In this document: positions 11,242 through 22,377 of the stretch, one piece after another | Numbering within the stretch: the stretch's first letter is position 1 | How the letters are laid out: each line of letters starts with the position of its first letter | From: Agaricus subrufescens | Taxonomy: Eukaryota; Basidiomycota; Agaricomycetes; Agaricales; Agaricaceae | Direction: 5' to 3' | Length of the DNA stretch: 64,000 bases | Assembly: GCA_029945375.1 (NCBI GenBank) | Contig: CM057059.1 | Location: 992,001 to 1,056,000 of the forward strand | Position numbers and translations under genes: made by a program | Notes under the pieces: generated by a model | Told to the model about the DNA's origin: nothing | Databases searched by the model: none | The model's input: only the letters and a program-made list of their open reading frames with translations

Positions 11242-13935
11242 TCACTCCTGACGCTGAAAGAGTGTTCGAAATCCTGTAACAAACATTCCATCAATCACGA
11301 GGTTGACAACCAAAAAAAAAACATGTAAACCTACCTTCGAGGTCCCTGGCTTCACAACGAGTCGCCAAATCAGAACGTCGGAGATGCAAACACGCCGTCC
11401 TCAAGCTATCCCATAACGCCGTTGATGTAATACCACGACCTCCGGCATCACCATCACTGTCCTGCAATATAAGCGCATCCAATATATATTGCGCCGCTTC
11501 GTCGTATCGCTATACGTGTACATCAGTTACAGGAACGTGTATGCGCGGTGTCAATATATACTCACGCGGAGGTTGATACAAGCAATACCGAGGTTAAAAC
11601 TAAGGATGATTGTTATCGAGAGTAAGATGGACAATGTGATGAAGACATACCGAGCACGAATGTAACCGGGATTCAATTCTAAAGCTTTGTAATAGTACTG
11701 GAGGGCATCTTCAGCATGTCCGCTATTCGCCATAGTGGCTCCCACTCGATTGTACAAGATCCAGTCCTGCAAAAAAAACTCGTCAGAAAAAAAAAACGAT
11801 TAATAGTAAACACTAAAACATACATCTGGACGAACTGCCAAGGCTGTTCTGAGACAATCTTGCGCCTTGTCATAATCCTACGTTGACCATTAAATGAAGC
11901 ATCACAACAAACCCAACGGAAATGTTCACGCACCTCATTAGCGCTCAACAGCACCGCCAATGCAATTTGTATATCCGCGTCAATCTCCCCGCTCGTGTCA
12001 TCCCGAGCCATACTTATTAACTGATTCACCAATTGCGTATAGTTCTCTTGGCTACTCGATGGTGTAGAGTCAGCGATACGCTGGCCATTTGTATAACGTT
12101 CGTTCCTCTTCACCCATTCTCCTACTGCATCATAAGTCCCCTGGCGGTTGTTGTCATTGGTATATGAGATGGCCAGAGCTAGCCAAGAGGGGAGATGTGT
12201 AGGATCAAGTTCAACCGCACGCTGAAGGGCTTGAAGTGCCCTGTGTTCGCGCTCGTTCTCTTGCTGTTTGACGCCAAGGTCATACCAAGCTCTCGCATTG
12301 GTCATATCCTTTTGAACAGCAGCTTCGAGCTCCAATACACTCTAAAAACCCGTGAGGTCAACGTACTTGTTTTCAAAGAGATACGTACCTCTAATGTAGA
12401 TAACATTCCATCATGATGTCTTGTTCTTGAAGAATTGCCCAGCAAGTATGGGTTGTTCTGCTGGAATTGATAATTGTTGAGCGGCTTGATACCCGCACTA
12501 GTGGCCTCAAACCGATCCCAATCCTCCTGCAACGACTCCCATTCCTTCCCCTGGGCCGTGTAGGTCGTGTTCTCGGGTACCGTCCACTGACCAAAGTCCC
12601 GCCAAAATTTTGTATAATCAGCATTTTCTTGTCGCAAATAAGCATCTAATTCATTTTCTTCAACTCCCTGAGACTGCTGTTGCCTTTGTTGTTGCTGTTG
12701 TTGTTGTTGTAAAAGTGATTGCCGATAAAACTGATACAAATGTGAATTGAACGTCGGGAGGAATCCACAGGCTATCGCATTATCCCGACTCACGATCGAC
12801 GACGAATCATCCGAAGGAATTGGTGCTCTCTCCTTTCCCTTCCCCTTCACATCATTAGCAATCTCAATCTGAGAAGAATTACTCAATCGACCATCATTCT
12901 CGACCACCTTATCTCCCTCCACGACGACTTCGCCATCTCGGAGCTGCCTCATCAAACCCATAAACTGGCTGTTTTGGAATTTGGGGTTCGTCTCGTGTTT
13001 CAGGTTCTCAATGAGCTTTGCTGCTGTGCGCGCAAGCTCGTCACCATTGAATTCAGGTTTTTGTGTTGCCTCCTGGACTTCCGGAGCCATAGAATTCGCT
13101 AGTTGCATTTCTTGTGCAGTAAACTCCTTATCCCATGATATTTCTACCAGTATATGAGTTTCAACCTGTTAAAACCGTTCGACTCTTGACACTTACCGTC
13201 ACTAAATCGGGTAGACATTACCGGTTGCTGTTGCTGTGGTTGAACAGGAGTGTGGGACATGTATCCAGGAGTTCCGAATCGCATAGGACTCCAATCTACA
13301 CAAAAATGTCACTTTTGGAGATGTATAAATTTTGATGGATATGCTCATACTTTGCATAAGCGGTGATGGCGAATGAAGATGCTCATTAGCTGCATGGCTC
13401 GATTGCATCTGTGCAAGACCACCGGAACCATTCGAGCCCATTGCTTGTTTCTGAGCGGCGCCTGGGTCCATGTGCATAGTCATGAAATCAGTAGCCCATC
13501 CAGCGGCCGCAGTAGCCATCGGTTCAGGAGAATGTAGCTGAGGAGATTGTACTGTAGGTAGCGGAAGAGCTGCTCGCATGGCCGAAACGTCAAAAGCCGC
13601 ATTGAACTGAGGTACAGAGTTGGTGAGAGTCGGGGAGAAGAACTTTGCTGCGTCTGCATCTGGATTAACAGGCCCCGCTGGTGTGCGGAATGCCTAGGCA
13701 CATTTATGAGATACGTATCCTGCTGTGTAACGTTTTCAAACATACATCTCTCGAGGAACCGGCTCTGGACGCGCCGAAATGGTCCTGTGCAAAATGTGAA
13801 TCAGTCGTTGCACGAGAGATTAGATCTACCGACCTGTTGCACGCCCCTGTCGTTTTCGAAACGCTTTGATAGATTCTGCAAAGGATTAGATGGACCGCAT
13901 TCCGCGCCCCCAGCAAAGAGCATAGGCAGAGACAT
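11242..13935 (-). CDS. PEX5: Peroxisomal targeting signal 1 receptor PEX5
   Basis: Cycling receptor that binds C-terminal SKL-type signals in the cytosol and docks at the peroxisome. The ATG at 13935 gives [20 protein letters not shown], then [11 protein letters not shown]. The cysteine before GPSNPL is the conserved site of monoubiquitination for receptor recycling. A low-complexity middle carries aromatic WxxxF-type docking motifs ([17 protein letters not shown]) and a glutamine run at about 12676-12712. The C-terminal half is a set of TPR repeats: [77 protein letters not shown] and [13 protein letters not shown]. The protein ends FRTLFQRQE after a last intron. About nine exons were joined with consensus borders. 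Length and domain order are usual for fungal Pex5. Confidence 0.95.
12672..12715 (-). repeat. CAA/CAG trinucleotide run coding polyglutamine in PEX5
   Basis: The plus strand shows a tract of TTG/CTG/TTT-like triplets. On the coding strand it encodes eight glutamines, an arginine and further glutamines within the disordered N-terminal half of PEX5. Mixed CAA and CAG codons suggest moderate rather than recent expansion. Length may vary between strains. Confidence 0.75.
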
Positions 13936-14341
13936 GGTAGCGGGGATAAGACAAGCCCATTTCACGTGCGCCTCACAGTCCCAAGTAAGCGGCGGGTATT
14001 TAATAGCAGCCCGAGATCACCGCCGGCGTCTCAGAGCACAGCGTCCGTTCACTCCAGTCTGGCTCTGGAATATTCCACCAACGGGCAACACAGTGTCTAT
14101 GTCACTTTGCATACTCAGGTTTTTTTAGTTGTCTGGATCCGGGGCCTGAGAGCCCCACTACCGAAGCGATCAAAGTGCATTCTCACGTGTTTTTGAGAGA
14201 TTACTGTATATTGCGATTAATTACAAGGCAGACATTACACTATGCCGCTAGTGAGATTAAATTGTATCCTCTTACAAGCCATAATCAGTTTGGCAGATGG
14301 TGAAAAGAAAAACGAAAAGGTGTCTCGCATCATTATGCAGG
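13936..14341. other. Intergenic, PEX5 promoter region
   Basis: About 400 bases between the start of PEX5 and the stop of the C2H2 gene, both on the minus strand. The overlapping plus-strand open frames have no motif. Nothing else recognised. Confidence 0.5.
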
Positions 14342-15418
14342 CTAACGCGATTGAGTCTGAAGGGGGGTCATGCCTGGCTGAACTTGCTCCTGTTTAGCTG
14401 TGGAAGCAACGGGCCCATTCGACGCCGTCCGCTGCTCGTTGTTTTCTCCCTGGTTCTGATATTTCGGGCTCATAAGCCTACATTCAGCGCCACCATCGGA
14501 TCGCACTAGAAGCAGGTTAGTCAAATCCGAGACGGGGCCAAGAGGAGCTCGGTACGAACGATGACGCTGGAGGAAAGAGGCTGTTAAGAAACACAAAGGA
14601 CTCAGATAGGGGCAGAATGACACACATTGAGAGCGTCGAGACGACTAAAGGTCTTTTTGCAGCCTTGGCATATATTCGTTTGTGATTTAGCCTTGTGCAG
14701 CGCTTGGTGGCGCCTAGAGGAGATGAGTGACAGACAAGGGCAGCAAGAGGGACCAGACATACTTGCAATCGTGCTGCCGGGCAAAGCCTTTTTTGCATCC
14801 GGGCCAGTCACAAACATAAGGGCGCTCTTCAGTGTGTGATCGAAGGTGACCTGCGTAGTGACATCAGAAGAACGATCGCAGACGACATGCTGGTTGGAGC
14901 ATACCCCGCAAGTTGAACCGGCGAGTGAAGGTGCTTCCGCACCCAGGCACTGGACAGACAAAGTGGGCCTCGTTTCTGCGGCGACTGGCACTGGCGAGTT
15001 GTGTGGCCGAGGTGGTGACCTGCTGCTTCTCGACCTGCAGGATCGGGGGGAGCCTGGGGACACCCTGGGACGAGGGGTAGTGGTTGGCGCCAGCGCCAGA
15101 GGGGGGGTCTACACCGTCCACGGGGGGAGGGGGCGGAGGCGGAGGCAGGGCATGGAGGCCCTTGGTGGAACTGTAGAGCTCGTGGGCGTGGGGGGCGAAG
15201 ATGGCGTCTGGACGGGGGCTCTGGCGGCGATCGGGGAGGAGCGACTGGGCGATCTGGGGGAGCGGGGGCGGGAGGGGCGGGGGCAGCTGCTGGCTCTCTC
15301 CGGGCTCGGAGGGCGGGTAGGAGATGGGATAGGGGAAGGAGTCGCGGGGAGGGCCGTCGGGGTGGGAGACGGGGCCGGCGGTGGGGATGGAGGCGGGAGG
15401 AGGGTGGACGGCGTACAT
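14342..15418 (-). CDS. C2H2 zinc-finger transcription factor, Crz1-like
   Basis: The first ATG in the coding frame is at 15418 (MYAVHPPPASIP); the open frame extends slightly upstream without an ATG. The N-terminal 170 residues are proline-rich. They are followed by finger 1, HFVCPVPGCGSTFTRRFNLR, and its tail GHLRSHTEERP. Finger 2 is YVCDWPGCKKGFARQHDCKR with tail HQALH. Finger 3, ICQGCKKTFSRLDALNRHLR, continues SDGGAEC, so it is a C2HC finger. FTR..NLR.HLRSHT, FARQHD.KRH and SRLDALNRH match the DNA-binding domain of calcineurin-responsive Crz1/Prz1-type factors. Four introns split the finger region; each join restores the expected finger spacing. I did not see a PxIxIT calcineurin-docking motif, so calcium/calcineurin control is not shown. 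It may instead be a related C2H2 regulator. Confidence 0.8.
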
Positions 15419-15795
15419 GGGGTGGTGGCAGAGAGGAAGGAGTGGGAGACAGCTTTCTCGTCCATTTACGCGGGTGTGCAAACTCAGACACCTGCCTTAT
15501 CGGGCCCGCGGCACAGCCCCCGCGGCGGTGGCCCCCTCTCCGTGCAGCAGCCCTCCCCCGCGCCCGAGCCCGGCCTCGACGGCGCCCCCGGCCCCGCCAG
15601 CCCCGCCGCGAGCCCAGCCCCGGCCCTGCACCCGCTGCACCGCACGGCGCCGCCCCAGCTGCCCGCCAGGCCTGGTGGCAGTGCTGCACAGCACCGGAAG
15701 CTTATACCGATTCCAGCATCAGACACTCGCCACCATGCCCAAGCTGTGCAATTGCCCCTTCTGCTGTGCAGTGTATATATTATTATTAGCCACAT
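15419..15795. other. GC-rich upstream region of the C2H2 gene
   Basis: The segment 15484-15700 is very rich in G and C (runs such as CCCGCGCCCGAGCCC). It generates long proline-, arginine- or alanine-rich open frames on both strands (for example 14829-15689 minus and 14846-15811 plus) that resemble no protein family. A TATATATTATTATTAG stretch at 15774-15789 lies just beyond the lipase stop. It most likely holds the 5' leader and promoter of the C2H2 gene and the 3' end of the lipase transcript. Confidence 0.45.
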
Positions 15796-18718
15796 TCATA
15801 TAGACTCCTGAGGGCTGTCAAACAGATGCGCGTCCTGCAGCCGTCGCCTCCGCACCAGCTCCATCTCTGTGATCGTGTGCCCCGCAATCCGGCTCGCCTT
15901 CTGCCCCTCGTCCCTTCGCAGCCCCCCCGCCCCCCCGCTCCCCCTCCGCCCCGCCCCATCAGACCCCGACGACCCTTGCCTCCTGGTTGCGAACGTGATC
16001 CCTGTATCAGACGTCTCGGTTTCTGACACCCCTTCATCATTCGCGGCCGGCATCTTCCGGTACTTCTGGAACGTACTAACCATCCACTCTGCAAGATCAT
16101 CAATCACCTGCGTAGCTGCTTAGTTTCCATGACGCACTCATCGGCCTGATGGCTTACCACTTTCGCCCTCGGCAACAGCGTTGGCATTTGCAGGTACCCA
16201 TGGCTCCAATCAGCCAACAGCACCAGCTGCACCCAGTCGTATTCGCTTTCGCTCGTCAGCCTGTCCCTCTCTCTCTCCATCTCCGGAGTCGGTCGCCTCT
16301 TCATATCACCGTCTTGCGGCTGCCCGTCTTCCCCAAACCGGGCACTTTTACCCGACAACGCAAGCTCCAGCTCGATCTTTCGGGCCCGTTTCGCCTCGCG
16401 CACACGCCCAGCAAACAGGACACTGTCATCCACAAATGGATCTTTCTCACCGCACTGAATCATCAGTGGTGGGAACTGTGCCAAAATATGTCCTGGTGTT
16501 AAAATCGGAGATATATGGTAGTCCGTCGCAAAGTCGGGATTCTGGTGGGGACCTATATACAGGATGGCCATGGCCCGCATCTGTTACAGATTTAGCTAAC
16601 GCTCACTTGACCGGCAGCACACCCTTCTTACCATGCTAGGAGATATAATTCGATCCTGAAAGTATCCCGCTCTGCTTGACATCGTCAAACGCGTCCCGAT
16701 AGGCACCGTCCGCTTTTCCTTCCCTCCAAAGGCTTGGATGGCCTTGTTATCAGCTTCCCTCAACGCGGCCGCCATTTCTTCCTGTTTCCGTTCCAGTGCC
16801 GAATGCGTCCTCAAAAACTGATCCTTGGTCTTGAAGTTTTCATACCTGTACTTCACTCGTGCTTCAATGGGCTTGTCCTCTTCTTTATACCCCGCATATT
16901 CCTCATCGTCGCCTTCTGCATCGGCCAGCGATCCATCATCGGTGCGACTCCTCGGCAGCTTCCGTATAGGGCTCTGGGAACTGTCCTCGCCACCGCTGGT
17001 AAATCCTCGTAGTGTATCTTTCCAACTCGAACGCCTCTTCATCGGCTTTCTCGGTTTACGATCCGGCACCATGCTCAGAGGAGACACTCGATGCAGATGA
17101 TCCTTATGTTCGGCAAACTCTCGCATACCAGGAATATTATTCGATGATGATTGTTCCGCTCGCAGAACACGCAGCTGATCCGACGACATCCAAGACGCAA
17201 AGTTGAAGTCGGCTACCGGGTAGGTGAGCACCAGACCCGTTGGCAGCGGTAGTTTTTCCACTCCCCGGATTTTTAATATTCCATTCCTCAACTCGACGAT
17301 TTTGACCGTCAGGCTGATAACAAGAGCGCCACCTCTAATCCGGACAAGTGTGAGCTCGTGTTGGTGTAGTAATGCTATTTTACGCACGCTGAATCACCGC
17401 TAAGAATAACAGAAAGCGACTTGCCCGACATGCCGATGATCTGGCCGGCTAGGCATCGTTAACCGACGTCCATTCATGGGCAAGTGCGACTCACCAGATT
17501 CAACAAGAAGGCGATACACGTCAAAGAGCTCGTCAATGGCGAATGGATACGGATCTAAGCCGTAACAATGAAACCTACGTCGCACAAAAACCAAAGGCAG
17601 ATACTTACATTCCGGCGCTTTACCATAATCAATAGAAAGAATGGGTCTACCGGAAGTGACTGCCCAGTATCTCAATCGTTCTTCATGATGTTCCGGCGAC
17701 ATGGCCACAAATCCACCCCCGGGAAAGTCCAAAATAAGTTCAGTAGCTTTTCGAAGCTCATGCTCAGGGGGAGCAAAATACAGATAACCCGTGATGGGCC
17801 GGTCGTAAGAAGAGCTTTTGGGGCGAGGTAGAAGGATCTTGCGACGGATTGAGATCTTTGGAACACTCTGTATCATACGCAACTATGGATCAAATTAGCA
17901 TGTTGATTTTCGAGATCAGAAAGAGGTGTACATAAGGGTTCGAGGTTTTGTTCCATGTTGCACGGAGAAGTTCCACCGTCGGTACTGCGCGAAAACGCCG
18001 CAACTTGAGATTTTCTCGAATCAGAACGAGTACACACAATGATGATTATAACAAGATAAGCACCTTTTCATCCGCGGCGGACGGAAAGAGGATATAATAA
18101 GCAGCGAACAGTAGTGAACAGATATCTCTAAGCCACTTGGGCCGAATTGTCATAGCGGTGGCGAACCCGGCATCGAGACCTGTAACGATCCAAGTGGCTC
18201 TAAAATAATCTGGAGTATACTGCCACAATATATCAGAACTGATGGTATCAATCCGAAGCCCGAAGTCGGCTTACAAGATTTCTAAGTGGTTCCGGAGCTG
18301 AGATGAGATTTAGTAGCAGCTAGATCCTGTTCGAAACGAGAAAGTCTACCGTCTAGGCCGAGCATCTTGTCTAGATTGCGCAACACGTATACGGATGTGA
18401 GTGTACTGAGGATTAATTGCCATGGCGTGAAACGCTCTAATAATATCAATGGCCATCAATACCATCACAATGCCAGTTGGCGGGGGGGGACACCATCATA
18501 AAACGTACTTAGCCTCCTGTTCAACCTGGGTAGCCAGAGTATCTGAGGTGGCCCCTCTTTAGCCTTGATTATACGCCATATCCAAAAGAACAGCACAAGG
18601 AAGACCTAGGTAGATTAATTGTCTTAAAACTTTGTGTAGTGAAGGTATAGATGAAGAGTGGACTGACTTGATTGCGTTTCCAGGATGGGCTTGGTCGTCC
18701 GAATATATGATCAATCAT
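15796..18718 (-). CDS. HSL-family alpha/beta-hydrolase (lipase) with membrane-anchored N-terminus
   Basis: The ATG at 18718 (MIDHIFGRPSPSWKRNQ) starts a gene of about ten exons. The N-terminal part is hydrophobic (VFLVLFFWIW, ERFTPWQLILSTLTSVYVLR-like, LLFAAYYILF) and should sit in a membrane. The hydrolase core follows: oxyanion region DFPGGGFVAMSPEHHEER, nucleophile elbow SGDSAGGALV, acid residue region CGEKDPFVDD and catalytic histidine in LLADWSHGYLQM. This is the order of the hormone-sensitive lipase family. The nucleophile motif is split by an intron after GDSA. Between the elbow and the acid residue is a long basic, serine-rich, probably regulatory insert (KRRSSWKDTLRGF, RKLPRSRTDDGSL). 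The usual HGGG histidine of the oxyanion motif is replaced by Pro (FPGGGF). The C-terminal tail is glycine- and serine-rich. The natural substrate, acylglycerol or sterol ester, is not shown. Confidence 0.85.
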
Positions 18719-19073
18719 GAAAGGAGGATGTCAGGATGTGAGCGAGGTGGTAAGAGGAGAGTGAGGTCGAAGAGGAAACGGGCGTGCTTTGGGATGGTCA
18801 GGTAGAATGACGCATGTGATTCTTTATGAATTCTATTTTTGAACGTCCCTTGGACGCCCTAAGGCGATGCGCCCTGCAGCCGCCTACGGCCACTCATTAT
18901 CATTCCATTTTGAGAGTCCAGACTCGGTTTTACTCATAGGCTTTGTTTCAGCCTCATATCTGGCTCGTCGGCCGTCATGTTAATAGCTCAGTATTGATTA
19001 CATAATAGGCCCCAACCCGAGCATATGGTCATTTTTTAGGGGCTAACTTAAAATCTTTTGCCTTCCTCCCTCC
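18719..19073. promoter_or_regulatory. Divergent promoter region, lipase and MRI1
   Basis: 355 bases between two divergent start codons. It includes CT-rich sequence just before the MRI1 ATG (CTTCCTCCCTCC), a common feature of fungal promoters. No specific binding site is claimed. Confidence 0.5.
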
Positions 19074-20575
19074 ATGCCTTCCACGCCAGAATTAACCTCG
19101 ATCAAAGTCGATGACGATAAGATAGAAATCGTCAACCAACTCTTACTTCCTCACGTCACCGAATATGTCGAGATCAATTCAACTGAAGACGCTTTCGATG
19201 CGATCAGATCTATGAAAGTACGCGCTATATTCGGGTTGAGATACCCAAAATGTGACTGACAGTTATATCCTGGGAGGACTTATAGATTCGTGGGGCTCCA
19301 GCTATTGCGTCACTGGCAGCCTTGTCTGTTTCTCAACATCTCATACGTGCTCTCCGTGCAAATCCTCAGCCTCAATTTCTTGCTTCATCGGCACTCTTCA
19401 AGACACATATCGAAGAGATCTTGGGTTATTTATACAAATCTCGACCTACGGCTGTGAATCTCGGAGCAGCAACTCGGCGATTGACGCAAATTTTGAATGA
19501 TGGCATCGCTGCGGGTAAAAATGTCCCGACTATAGTGCAAGATTTGATTGTGGAGGGCAAACTTGTCGCTGATGAGGATGTTGGGAGAAATAAGGCTATG
19601 GCTAAGTGGGGTGGTGATTGGCTCGTGGATTTGGTCAAGAAGAGTGGTGAATCTGGTGAAGGTATTAATGTCTTGACTGTGTGCAATACAGGATCACTTG
19701 CTACATCGGTAAGTCCGATATTTCTTACATCGTGTTGTTCTGATCTCCTTATTTTTCTTCCTCAGGGATATGGTACTGCACTTGGATTGATTACTTATCT
19801 TTATGAAACGAGAAAACTGGGGAAAGCTTATTTCACTCAGACCGCTCCTTATCATCAAGGCTCGAGGTATGACTTTCGCCCCATTCTTCGAGAGTTGAGA
19901 CTCATCTAGTGTTAGGCTCACCGCATACGAGCTTCAGACATTGAAAATTCCCTCCGTTATGATCTGCGATACGATGGTTGGCTCTCTATTCCAACATCAC
20001 AAAATTCATGCCGTCGGTGAGTTATGAAAACTTCTTCTCTTCTCTAGATACGGATCTTATCATTAATATAGCTGTTGGCGCGGATAGAATCGCCAAGAAC
20101 GGTGATACCGCAAACAAGGTAGGCGCCACAATCCTAGCACAGCGTTGAACGAAATTAATCAACAATCTTCAGATTGGAACGTATAACGCGGCTGTGATAG
20201 CCGCCCGCCACAAAATTCCATTCATTGTCGTAGCCCCTATTAGCACTGTCGACCTCGACATCTCCGACGGATCAAAGTAACTACCCTCTGCCATAAAAAA
20301 CTCTTTTTTTTTTCCTGACAACAATTTATAGAATTCCCATCGAGCACCGACCTCTTATAGAGGCATGTCTCGTCCGAGGTGTTTTATACCCAAGCGAAAA
20401 CGAGGATGAAGTCAAGCAGACCCAAGTCATGATCACACCAAAAGGATTGGAAGGCATTTACAATCCAAGCTTTGATGTTACACCTGCTGAACTTATCACG
20501 GCTATTGTTACGGAAAAGGGCGTTGCAGTCAAAGCTGAGGGTGCGACGGAGTTTGACCTCTCATCTATCGTCTGA
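19074..20575 (+). CDS. MRI1: Methylthioribose-1-phosphate isomerase
   Basis: Methionine-salvage enzyme that turns 5-methylthioribose-1-phosphate into methylthioribulose-1-phosphate. The ATG at 19074 opens MPSTPELTSIKVDDDKIEIV. Joined exons give YVEINSTEDAFDAIRSMKVR, then GAPAIASLAALSVSQHLI and KSRPTAVNLGAATRRL. The catalytic cysteine lies in CNTGSLATSGYGTALG and the conserved aspartate in MICDTMVGSLFQHHKI. AVGADRIAKNGDTANKIGTY and VAPISTVDLDISDGS follow; these are hallmarks of the eIF2B-alpha/MTNA fold. The protein ends EFDLSSIV. There are about six exons with 50-60 base introns. Length is normal for the family (about 400 residues). No sign of frameshift. Confidence 0.95.
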
Positions 20576-20798
20576 AGTTTGTTCGGATACAATTTCTGTA
20601 TATATGCAGTCGGATTTTGAAAACTGCACACTCTTTAAGCATGATTATATAGCTTTCCGAACCTAATACCGGTTGATGGAGGTATTTCCCGAGAACGGTA
20701 TAGGTCCTGCCATATAAACATTTCATATAGTTATCTGATTAACTGAGTTGTATGTAGATTTTAACCTTAACTACCACCACCTCGTATTCGGTTTCCGG
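20576..20798. other. Short intergenic, MRI1 3' end and Taspase-like promoter
   Basis: 223 bases between two plus-strand genes, AT-rich. It should hold the polyadenylation region of MRI1 and the promoter of the next gene. No other feature seen. Confidence 0.5.
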
Positions 20799-22342
20799 AT
20801 GTCTGGCAACGACTGTTTTATTGCTGTTCACGGAGGAGCTGGATATCACCATCCTAATCATGACCATAGGACGAAAAAAGCTCTTCGAGCGTACGTCTCC
20901 CGCCCCTTCGGGTAAGAGCAAAACTACAACCACTTCCATTCAGAGCGTGCACAAAGGCTCTCCAAAATCTATCCCTCGAAAACGATTCTTCAAGAAGAAA
21001 CATCGACAGTAATAAGTCTCTGTCTCTGGTCGAACAAGCCGTTATCTCCCTCGAAGATGATCCACATCTGAATGCGGGCTACGGATCGAATCTGTGTTTA
21101 GATGGGACTGTAGAATGCGACGCTGCTATCTTTACTGCTGGAAATACGTCAAGTGGACTTTTTGGTAGTATCGGTGCTGTTTCTGGTATTTGAGAAACTT
21201 TTCGCTCTCCCCTTGTCTCGAGACCGACTTATGACGATACTTAGGGGTCAAGAATCCTATCTCTGCCGCTCGGAGTATTTTGGAATATTCACAGAGAGAA
21301 GATAAAATCGGGCGAGTCCCACCAATGTCAGAGAAACCAACACTTTTTTTATGAAAGTGTTTTAAAAAGACCATTTTAGGACACTCGTATCGCATGGCGC
21401 TGTCAAATTTGTTCAAAAACACGCACCAGAAGTTTCGATTGTTCCACCAGAAAGCATGATATCTACTACAGCAGAGGAAATATGGAACAAATGGAAAAGT
21501 AGACTTGAGGACTCTGAAGATAACGTGGACATAGAAGAAGAAAATATTATTCAAGATACAGTTGGCGCAGTTGGCTGGCACTCCAGTGGTGGATTTACTG
21601 CAGGAGTTTCAAGGCAAGTCAATCATATCTTATCTCAAAACTTGTATGCTAAGTAAAACGGGGACTATTAGTGGAGGTCTCTTATTGAAACACCCGGGAA
21701 GAGTAGGCGAGGTAAGAGAAAAGATCGCGTCAAAAAACCAATTTGACATCGTTTCAGGCGGCGGTCTTCGGGGCCGGATGTTGGGCCAAACATTGCCCGG
21801 GTAGTCTTGATGGAATCTCCTGTAGCATTTCAGGCACTGGAGAAGACATCGTCCGTTGCCATCTGGCGCGCTTGATCGGCGAAACTTATACACCTGACTT
21901 AAATCCGCACGAGGTTTTAGAAAAAGTGCTCATAGATCACTTTTGGAGTGAGGGCATACTTCATTTTGGTTCGCCCGCGTGATACTCACCGGTGCTCTCA
22001 GAACAGGCCAAAGAGAGGGGAGTCAGTAAACCAGCGGCCGGTGTCTTGATGATGACCCGAGAGACAAGTGACGATAGTCATGAATCTGGTAAGCTGAGCA
22101 TATCTGACATAAATGATGGCTAACGCAACGAAGATGTGCGAGTATGGTGCGGGTTCACGACACCTAGCATGGCGATTGGATTCGCATCGACCCGAGAACC
22201 ACAACCAAAGGTAGGTAACAGTACAGGATCAACACAGAAGATTGATATTTGTTATGAGGCGTACATACTGCGGCGCCCAGAAGGGCCACACATGAAAGCA
22301 AGTGCCAGTCCACAGGTGTACATCACTGCGTTCAGGCTCTGA
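20799..22342 (+). CDS. Taspase-1-like threonine aspartase (Ntn hydrolase)
   Basis: Member of the L-asparaginase/Taspase family, which self-cleaves before a threonine that then acts as the nucleophile. The ATG at 20799 gives MSGNDCFIAVHGGAGYHHPN. Further exons give SLSLVEQAVISLEDDPHLNA, GYGSNLCLDGTVECDAAIF and GAVSGVKNPISAARSILEYS. The self-processing site is in IIQDTVGAVGWHSSGGFTAG, with the nucleophile Thr of DTVGAV. VSSGGLLLKHPGRVGEAAVF and GAGCWAKHCPGSLDGISCSI follow, then SGTGEDIVRCHLARLIG. The SSGG..LKHPGRVG and GCWA features fit Taspase 1 better than plant-type asparaginases. A charged, glutamate-rich loop precedes the cleavage point. The intron at 21614-21671 uses a GC donor. The protein ends in a C-terminal part, PSMAIGFASTREPQPKAYIL, with stop at 22340. 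The substrate in fungi is unknown from the sequence. Confidence 0.88.
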
Positions 22343-22377
22343 GACCGAGGAGATAACGACGAATTCTGGGGCGCAGA

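Noticed and set aside
13135..13335. Small plus-strand frames inside PEX5
   Set aside because: They overlap PEX5 introns and exons in antisense and have no motif.
14829..15689. Minus-strand proline/arginine-rich frame of 286 residues
   Set aside because: Out of frame with the zinc-finger exons and purely low-complexity; a shadow of GC-rich DNA.
14846..15811. Long plus-strand open frame, 321 residues, opposite the C2H2 gene
   Set aside because: Glycine/arginine-rich composition comes from a GC-rich region. No ATG-based gene structure or family motif is seen, whereas the minus strand encodes clear zinc fingers.
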